The position numbers and the translations under genes were made by a program. This document shows, piece by piece, positions 6,932 through 11,382 of a DNA stretch of 11,382 nt. The DNA is from DUEL01 sp964580565 (GTDB taxonomy: Bacteria; Chloroflexota; Anaerolineae; B4-G1; DUEL01). Below the pieces are notes generated by a model that was not told the origin of the DNA, ran no database searches, and saw only the letters and a program-made list of their open reading frames with translations. Numbering within the stretch: the stretch's first letter is position 1; each line of letters begins with the position of its first letter. The DNA lies in assembly GCA_964580565.1 (NCBI GenBank), contig CAZOLN010000090.1:1-11382 (forward strand). The letters run 5' to 3'.

Positions 6932-7696
6932 ATGGTCAATCTGACCGTGGATGGACGATCCGTAGTCGTGCCCGATGGCGCAACGCTGTTGCAGGCCGTG
7001 CGCGCCGCTGGGATCGAACTGCCCACGCTCTGCCATCACGATGGTTTGGAGCCGTACGGCGCGTGTCGGCTGTGTATGGTGACCATCGTCGCCCCCCGCC
7101 ACGCCCTCGTTGCCTCCTGCGTCTATCCGGCGGAGGACGGGATGGAGGTGAGGACCGACGCGCCGGAGGCGGTGCACGCCCGCCGCCTGGTGCTGGAGTT
7201 TCTCCTCAGCCGCTGCCCCCAGTCCGATGTGATTCGGGAGATCGCGGTGGGTGAGGGTGTGGCGACCTCTCGCTTCGGTGAGCCTCCGCCGGAGCGGGCG
7301 GATGAACTGTGCGTGCTGTGCGGCCTGTGCGTGCGCGTCTGCCGCGAGGCGATCGGCGCGGCCGCCATCTCTTTTGTCGGACGGGGGATCGAGCGCAAAG
7401 TTGGCACCCCTTTCGACGTCCAGTCTGATGCCTGCATCGGCTGTGGGGCCTGCGCTGAGGTCTGCCCCACCGGTGCGATCCGGATCGAGGACCGGGGCAG
7501 TCAGCGCATCCTCCATACCTGGAACACGACGGTTGAGTTACACGCCTGCCCGGAGTGTGGACGTTTTTTCGCTCCTGAGCCGACGGCCTTTTTGAAGGAG
7601 ATGATGCCGGAAGTGGCGGACGTGTGGGCCCTCTGCCCTGAATGCCGCCAGCGTCGCACGGCCCGCCAGTGGATAGAGCAGATCCCTGTTCCGTAG
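6932..7696 (+). CDS. short NuoG/HoxU-like iron-sulfur subunit with C-terminal CxxC pairs
   Basis: This 254-residue protein resembles the N-terminal part of NuoG, HoxU and HydA, a relay of clusters. An N-terminal plant-type [2Fe-2S] domain has C34, C45, C48 and C63. Two [4Fe-4S] motifs follow at C127/C130/C133/C137 and C168/C171/C174/C178. The His-Cys [4Fe-4S] site usually between them (HX3CX2CX5C after the LEFLLS-type helix) is missing; here LEFLLSRCPQSDVIREIA (88-105) has one cysteine. The tail adds C206/C209 (CPECG) and C235/C238 (CPEC), which look like a zinc ribbon or a rubredoxin-like knuckle. No molybdopterin or H-cluster domain is present. The start at 6932 follows the NuoF stop by 4 nt, with GAGGTGAGGT upstream. 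As last gene of the operon it probably docks CooF or ferredoxin to the flavoprotein. No known gene symbol fits exactly. Confidence 0.85.
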   Translation: MVNLTVDGRSVVVPDGATLLQAVRAAGIELPTLCHHDGLEPYGACRLCMVTIVAPRHALVASCVYPAEDGMEVRTDAPEAVHARRLVLEFLLSRCPQSDVIREIAVGEGVATSRFGEPPPERADELCVLCGLCVRVCREAIGAAAISFVGRGIERKVGTPFDVQSDACIGCGACAEVCPTGAIRIEDRGSQRILHTWNTTVELHACPECGRFFAPEPTAFLKEMMPEVADVWALCPECRQRRTARQWIEQIPVP

Positions 7697-7717
7697 GGAC
7701 ATCGCTGTGACGATCAA

Positions 7718-8242
7718 TCAGCGGGAGGAGTGACGCCCTTCACCTTCCCTCCCTGCCCGTACGCGCTCGATCGTCTCCACGTGCTCAAGCATGTGCTCCG
7801 TCAGCATCTTCACCATCTCGCGGACGGTCATCTCCCGCCTCACCTCGCCCTCGGCGTTGGCGAGCCTTATGGAGCGATCCCAGGCGTCGGAGAAGTGCTC
7901 CAACAAATGGGCGAGGTAGTACCGGTGCGCTTTGATCAGGTCCAGGGCCGGTCCTACCCCGCGGTGCTCGAAGTCCAGAGCCCGTGCCCAGGCCTCGTTG
8001 CCCGGGAATCCCTCGAACCGGACCATGACCCCTGGGGTGGCGATGGCCTTCTTGATGCACATGGACCACACGTCGCCGTCGTCGGCGACGTGGTGAACGA
8101 TCTGCCGGATCGTCCAGCCGCCTGGCTCGCTGGGCAGGTCCAGGTCCGCTTCGGAGAGATCCCGCACCAGCGCCTGCAACCTCTCCGCGCTTGAGAGGAA
8201 TAGGGAGAGCATCTGCGCGTCTGATCCTGTCTGCTCTTTCAT
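7718..8242 (-). CDS. DinB-family four-helix protein, putative metal-dependent enzyme
   Basis: The 174-residue product matches the DinB/YfiT-like superfamily, small four-helix bundles that bind a divalent metal through three histidines. H50 or H51 in WTIRQIVHHVADD and the pair H150/H154 in TEHMLEHVETI are at the expected places. DinB-fold proteins include thiol-dependent transferases (for example bacillithiol or mycothiol enzymes), but most are uncharacterised, so no substrate is claimed. There is no signal peptide. On its own strand, AAGGAGAGG lies about 9 nt before the ATG. It ends 21 nt from the stop of the CO operon, convergent with it, and starts 83 bp after the methyltransferase gene with the repeat element in between. 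Not to be confused with DNA polymerase IV, also called DinB. Confidence 0.85.
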   Translation of the reverse strand: MKEQTGSDAQMLSLFLSSAERLQALVRDLSEADLDLPSEPGGWTIRQIVHHVADDGDVWSMCIKKAIATPGVMVRFEGFPGNEAWARALDFEHRGVGPALDLIKAHRYYLAHLLEHFSDAWDRSIRLANAEGEVRREMTVREMVKMLTEHMLEHVETIERVRAGREGEGRHSSR

Positions 8243-8284
8243 AGGTTGTGCCTCTCCTTAAGTTTTCGCGACCTACGCAGTCTC

Positions 8285-8360
8285 ACCACAGAGGCACGGA
8301 GAGCACAGAGAAACCTTCTGGGAACTTAGAGAAACTCCGTGTCCTCTGTGCCTCTGTGGT
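8285..8360. repeat. dispersed inverted-repeat element of the HRGTEDTE type
   Basis: The left arm begins ACCACAGAGGCAC (8285-8297) and the right arm ends with its exact complement GTGCCTCTGTGGT (8348-8360). Weaker pairing continues inward for about 17 more bases (GGAGAGCACAGAGAAAC against AGAGGACACGGAGTTTC). From general knowledge, repeats of this CTCTGTGCCTCTGTGG type are scattered through many bacterial genomes and add the peptide HRGTEDTE to annotated proteins. Here the right arm does so for the neighbouring methyltransferase. No transposase is present. Confidence 0.75.
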
Positions 8361-9138
8361 TCCTGGCCCAGAAAATGGCACGCGGTGCGGAATCGGTGTA
8401 GGGGTGGCCCTCGTAGTCCCCCAACATCCGCTCGATCCTCAACCCCCGACCGGTTATCCAACCCGCCACCTCTCCCGCACTCACCGGGTGCTTCTGCTGG
8501 ATGTACTCCCGCTCCACGACGCTTCCGTCCGGCAGGGTGATGCGGGTCTGGCGGAGGAAGCGGATCAGCCGCCGGGGTGCGTCGTACCAGACGACCCGCC
8601 ACCGGCTCTCCAGACGCGTGCCGTCGGCACACTCGCCCGTGGGGAAGACGGGCTCGCGCACCGGTGGATCGTACCAGGAGCGGTCCAGTTCCCCCTCCAT
8701 ATGGTCGTTGTCCACGAACAGATACCCGCCGGGCCGCAGGGCCTCCGCCGCCGCAGCGATGACCTGAGCCTGCTCCTCCGGCGTCGCCAGTTCGTAAAGG
8801 CAGTTGCCGCCCAGGACCACCAGGTCGAATCCGGTGGGCCACGTCTCCTGGACGACGTCGATCTGCAACAACGTGATCCGCTCCTGGACCTCGGGCGCAA
8901 GCGTTCGGACTTTGGCCCTCGCTCGAGCCAGCATGCCCCCGGCGCGGTCCAGCCCCACCACCGTATGGCTGTCGAGCGCCAGTGGGATGAGAATCCGCCC
9001 CGTGCCGCAGAACGGCTCCAGGACGCGCAGCCCCGTCCGTGGGCCGATCAACCGGCGGAGCAGACCGATGTCCTCCGTCGTCGTGATGAGTCGGTCGTAG
9101 ATCTCCGCTACGTGAGCATCCAGGTCATAGCCGAGCAT
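8326..9138 (-). CDS. class I SAM-dependent methyltransferase
   Basis: The 270-residue protein has a Rossmann-type methyltransferase fold. Motif I, VLEPFCGTGRI (39-49), binds S-adenosylmethionine. GLD (62-64) is the acidic end of strand 2, and FDLVVLGGNCLYEL (104-117) is the motif IV region. LRPGGYLFVDND (134-145) is the post-motif strand typical of small-molecule methyltransferases. The C-terminal half is beta-rich, as in family members that methylate small molecules; the substrate is unknown. The ATG at 9138 is chosen over GTG at 9144 because GGAGG at 9146-9150 sits 7 nt upstream of the ATG but only 1 nt from the GTG. The last ten residues, HRGTEDTEFL, come from the repeat at 8285-8360, which also supplies the TAA stop. 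The native C-terminus was therefore probably replaced or extended by the repeat. Confidence 0.88.
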   Translation of the reverse strand: MLGYDLDAHVAEIYDRLITTTEDIGLLRRLIGPRTGLRVLEPFCGTGRILIPLALDSHTVVGLDRAGGMLARARAKVRTLAPEVQERITLLQIDVVQETWPTGFDLVVLGGNCLYELATPEEQAQVIAAAAEALRPGGYLFVDNDHMEGELDRSWYDPPVREPVFPTGECADGTRLESRWRVVWYDAPRRLIRFLRQTRITLPDGSVVEREYIQQKHPVSAGEVAGWITGRGLRIERMLGDYEGHPYTDSAPRAIFWARNHRGTEDTEFL

Positions 9139-9143
9139 CCACA

Positions 9144-9150
9144 CTCCTCC
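9144..9150 (-). promoter_or_regulatory. ribosome binding site deciding the methyltransferase start
   Basis: On the minus strand GGAGGAG lies 5 to 7 nt before the ATG at 9138 and touches the alternative GTG at 9144, so the ATG is the likely start. Confidence 0.7.
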
Positions 9151-9183
9151 CCGCGAACCAGGGTTCCGACATGCCCGCCCCTC

Positions 9184-9330
9184 TCAGTATCCACTCGCCC
9201 GGATGTACTCCGAAACGTCCACGTTGTAGACCACCTCCTCGACCGTCCACACGGCCCAGGGCGTCCCTTCGTCCAGCCAGGTCGTCGTGGCGGGCGATGG
9301 AACCGTGATCCCGTGAAACTCGCGCCAACC
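9184..9330 (-). pseudogene. 48 coding-like codons in frame after the PHP gene stop
   Basis: Reading on through the PHP gene's TAG (9331-9333) in the same frame gives 48 codons to a TGA at 9184-9186. They include ATTTWLDEGTPWAVWTVEEV and then VYNVDVSEYIRASGY. Third positions are strongly GC-rich and the peptide is rich in W, V, E and Y, as in real proteins. No ATG or ribosome site lies inside. It could be the C-terminal remnant of a lost gene, a PHP-protein extension cut off by a nonsense mutation, or a short gene with a rare start. I do not recognise a family. The remaining 9139-9183 holds only the methyltransferase ribosome site. Confidence 0.35.
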
Positions 9331-9933
9331 CTAGCGGCTCGTTTCTATCCTGACCGCCTCACACCGCCCCAGCCGGATCTCCCGCACCAGATCGCCCACG
9401 CCCTCGATCCTGCGCTCGAAGCGGGTCCCCATCCGAAACATCTCCCCCGCGCGGTGGGCGTCGCTGCCGCCGACGCCGGGCTTGCCGTGGGCCATCGCCA
9501 GCCTCCTGGCCTTTTCGCAGTCGTTCGCCGAAGCCCTCCCGTTCAAGACCTCCACCGCGTCCACCCGGGCGATGATCCGATCCGCCATCGCTGGGTCAAC
9601 GGCCCGGCACACGCCGTACCCGGAGAACGGGTGGGCGGCGATGATCACGCCGCCGCACCGGTGGACGTAGTCGATGAGCGCGAAGATCTCCCTGTAGGCG
9701 ACGCAGTCCTCCGGCGCGCCGAAGACCAGGAAGTCCCCGTAGTCGTTGAGCACCTCTATGCCCGGCAGGACGAGCACGCCGTCGACGACGCCACCCCGGT
9801 CGTACAACCGGTTGTGCTCGGTGATGGCGACGGCGACCCCGAGCCGCCTGGCCTTTCGGACGTAGTCCTCCAGCCTGAGGTCGGTGTTTTGGGACCGCTC
9901 CGCGTGGTTGTGCAGATCGACGATCATCGGCAT
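9331..9933 (-). CDS. PHP-domain metal-dependent phosphoesterase
   Basis: The 200-residue product is a compact PHP (polymerase and histidinol phosphatase) domain, a distorted barrel that binds two or three metal ions. The motifs appear in order: DLHNH (H8, H10), TEH (E39, H40), GIE (E60), AAHPF (H101), EVLN (128-131) and GGSDAHR (D158, H160). Single-domain members of this size include nucleotide 3',5'-bisphosphate phosphatases and many uncharacterised enzymes; the substrate is not determined here. The protein is cytoplasmic, without a signal sequence. The start at 9933 is 10 bp after the membrane-protein stop, so the two are likely co-transcribed; a second in-frame ATG at 9927 is possible, since the protein begins MPM. 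It ends at TAG with further coding-like sequence in frame beyond. Confidence 0.9.
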   Translation of the reverse strand: MPMIVDLHNHAERSQNTDLRLEDYVRKARRLGVAVAITEHNRLYDRGGVVDGVLVLPGIEVLNDYGDFLVFGAPEDCVAYREIFALIDYVHRCGGVIIAAHPFSGYGVCRAVDPAMADRIIARVDAVEVLNGRASANDCEKARRLAMAHGKPGVGGSDAHRAGEMFRMGTRFERRIEGVGDLVREIRLGRCEAVRIETSR

Positions 9934-9943
9934 CGTCCCGCTG

Positions 9944-10807
9944 CTACCCCCCTGTCCACTCCCGCCAGGCCAGCGTCCACAGCGTCGAGAAGTACGCGGC
10001 GATCGCCCCCCGGACGAGGAGCAACACCGGCCACAGCAGGCAGCACAGTGCCATAAGGACGTTGGGCAAGAAGAACGCGATCCCCAAGCCGATGCTGATG
10101 ACGACCTGGAGCAGGAACAGGATCAGCGCCGGCCCGAAGTTCTCCAGCAACACCTCCACTCCCCGCCGATAAGAGGCGAACACCCCCAGGTTTTCCAGCA
10201 TACAGGCGCGGTTGGCGAAGGTCCGCAACAGACTGAGTGCCAGCCCGATGGGAACAAGGACGCACGCTAAGGCCATCAGAGGGGCCACCAGCCCGATGTC
10301 CGCCAGCCGAGGGCCTACCTCGCCCCGGAACAGGTACGTCCCTCCGAGAGCGGCGGCTGTTCCCAGGCCGGTGAGGGCCAGGATGGCCCCCGGGATGGCT
10401 GGCAGCACTCCGATGCCGAGCAACGTCCATCCCCTTCGCCATCCAGCGCGCCAGGCTTGCCCGAAGTCGGACGGCGTGCCCGAGTCCACGGCGCTCACCC
10501 CGGCGATCAGCCCACCGCGGGCGATGGTCGAAACCGCCCACAGGGCAACGGCGACGAGCAGCGCGACCCCGATCAGCCCGGCGGCAGCCACCGCGATGAG
10601 CGCCACGGGCAGGCCCCACTCTCCCTCCAGATCCGGCGGCCGAAAGTTGAAGTCAGGCCCACGTTCGTGCGGAGGGACGTTGATGTCCACGTTGGCACCG
10701 CCGCCCCCACCGGCACTGCCCAGCGCAACCAGCACGCCGAGCAAGATCAGGAACTTGTGCTCCCAGATGATGTCCCACGCTCGACGAAGCAATCTTCCGT
10801 AATCCAT
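9944..10807 (-). CDS. multi-pass membrane protein of unknown function
   Basis: The 287-residue protein has about six hydrophobic segments, near residues 18-32, 67-95, 127-150, 170-195, 225-250 and 252-275. An N-terminal amphipathic stretch (MDYGRLLRRAWDIIWEHKF) leads into the first. A glycine run (AGGGGGA) and a proline-rich polar segment (about 40-64), probably extracytoplasmic, separate segments 1 and 2. It resembles in style the uncharacterised integral membrane proteins with a DYGRxLxxAWxxxxxxK start common in Chloroflexota and Actinomycetota; I cannot name a family with certainty. Its ribosome site GGGAGG overlaps the end of the flavodoxin gene, 7 bp away, which suggests translational coupling. 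No catalytic motif is seen. Transport, membrane organisation or a role beside the flavodoxin are all open. Confidence 0.8.
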   Translation of the reverse strand: MDYGRLLRRAWDIIWEHKFLILLGVLVALGSAGGGGGANVDINVPPHERGPDFNFRPPDLEGEWGLPVALIAVAAAGLIGVALLVAVALWAVSTIARGGLIAGVSAVDSGTPSDFGQAWRAGWRRGWTLLGIGVLPAIPGAILALTGLGTAAALGGTYLFRGEVGPRLADIGLVAPLMALACVLVPIGLALSLLRTFANRACMLENLGVFASYRRGVEVLLENFGPALILFLLQVVISIGLGIAFFLPNVLMALCCLLWPVLLLVRGAIAAYFSTLWTLAWREWTGG

Positions 10808-10814
10808 TGCAGTT

Positions 10815-11351
10815 TTACCTCCCTGTTATCGCCGGTCGGACCGCCGGGCGCTTCACACCCAGGCGGGCAGACGCTTGGCTTGCCCAGGCCCGGACGGCCT
10901 CCCAGTCGCGGAAGTCCCCCTCCGGTGCCCCCATCTTCTTCACCATCAACCGCAGGAGGAGGGGCAGCGCGTCGTAGTCCATCACGCCCGCGAAGAGGCC
11001 CACCTCCACCGGCTGCACCACCTCGCACACCGGGTCCAGGTAGGCCGCTACCTCGCTCCGGTTCTCCGCGGTGTCCTCCCTCATCGTCAGGCAGACGGCG
11101 AAGAGGGCCACCGGCACCCGACGGAGCGCCTTTCTGTGGCTCTCCACGAACTTCATCGCCTCGGGCAGCCACCTCCCCGCGCGGATACCGCTGCCGACGA
11201 CCACCGCGTCGTACCCGTCGATCCCCTCCAACTGCTCCACAGGGCGCACGTCCACTGCGCAGTCCCCTTCACCTCCGATCACGCGGCCGATCTCGGCCGC
11301 CACCTCGGCCGTCGAGCCGGCCTTTGTCGCATACGCCACGAGAACTCTCAT
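10815..11351 (-). CDS. flavodoxin-domain protein, HemG-like
   Basis: The 178-residue protein has the flavodoxin fold and should bind FMN for low-potential electron transfer or reductase activity. The phosphate-binding loop is at residues 7-14 (YATKAGST). The second FMN-contact region is GSGIRAGRW (53-61). The C-terminal GDFRDWEAVRAW (145-156) is characteristic of the flavodoxin subfamily that includes menaquinone-dependent protoporphyrinogen oxidase HemG. True HemG function is uncertain, as many bacterial paralogues of this type are uncharacterised and no haem genes are nearby. The start at 11351 follows AGGGGG by 6 nt. It heads a tight minus-strand group with the membrane and PHP genes. Its promoter lies mostly beyond the window edge. 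Confidence 0.85.
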   Translation of the reverse strand: MRVLVAYATKAGSTAEVAAEIGRVIGGEGDCAVDVRPVEQLEGIDGYDAVVVGSGIRAGRWLPEAMKFVESHRKALRRVPVALFAVCLTMREDTAENRSEVAAYLDPVCEVVQPVEVGLFAGVMDYDALPLLLRLMVKKMGAPEGDFRDWEAVRAWASQASARLGVKRPAVRPAITGR

Positions 11352-11382
11352 CGTTTTCCCCCTAGAGTCACGATTTCACTGT

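Noticed and set aside
8285..8360. CRISPR-like repeat
   Set aside because: Only two arms in inverted orientation with no regular spacers, so it is an inverted repeat, not an array.
9125..9328. 67-codon minus-strand frame between the PHP and methyltransferase genes
   Set aside because: Composition is R, G and D rich without motifs. The other frame in the same stretch has better codon character.
8248..10056. 602-codon open frame on the plus strand
   Set aside because: It runs antisense to the methyltransferase and PHP genes, both of which have full family motifs. Its translation is rich in P, R, H and D without domains, typical of an antisense shadow in GC-rich DNA.
10457..11365. 302-codon plus-strand open frame rich in P, R and S
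   Set aside because: Antisense to the membrane and flavodoxin genes, with extreme proline and arginine content and no domain.

Overview
The window reads as a stretch of a GC-rich bacterial chromosome with dense, short-spaced genes and strong Shine-Dalgarno sites. I infer an anaerobic or facultative bacterium, possibly a Chloroflexota member. The reasons are the anaerobic Ni-Fe CO dehydrogenase operon, the extended -10 promoter (TGCTATAAT), a dispersed repeat of the HRGTEDTE-encoding type, and the DinB and multi-pass membrane proteins. The taxonomic guess is weak, because no rRNA or marker gene is present.

Layout: (1) 202-1392, plus strand, a 12-segment MFS exporter. (2) 1393-2004, no clear gene. 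It holds a possible gene remnant, a strong promoter, a 158-bp inverted-repeat element and a long leader. (3) 2005-7696, plus strand, a five-gene operon: cooF, cooS, a NuoE-like protein, a NuoF-like protein with extra N- and C-terminal redox domains, and a short NuoG/HoxU-like iron-sulfur protein. (4) 7718-11351, minus strand, transcribed right to left: flavodoxin-domain protein, multi-pass membrane protein, PHP phosphoesterase, a coding-like remnant, a SAM methyltransferase and a DinB-family protein. The two gene groups converge at about 7697-7717.

The central system is the CO operon. CooS keeps every residue expected for clusters B, C and D and for proton transfer, so it should oxidise CO to CO2. 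CooF, with four [4Fe-4S] motifs, would carry the electrons to a diaphorase made of the NuoE-, NuoF- and NuoG-like subunits, which reduces NAD(P)+. The NuoE/NuoF pair has the architecture of HydC/HydB from trimeric [FeFe] hydrogenases. The hydrogenase catalytic subunit is absent and CODH stands in its place. This suggests a soluble CO:NAD(P)+ oxidoreductase, perhaps electron-bifurcating or -confurcating with ferredoxin. No acetyl-CoA synthase, energy-converting hydrogenase, CooC maturation factor or CO sensor gene lies in the window.

Structured spacers separate cooF from cooS and cooS from nuoE. The second is a perfect 16-bp hairpin. The minus-strand genes look like ordinary housekeeping or accessory functions, with two oddities: a repeat that forms the end of the methyltransferase gene, and 48 coding-like codons in frame after the PHP gene's TAG stop.
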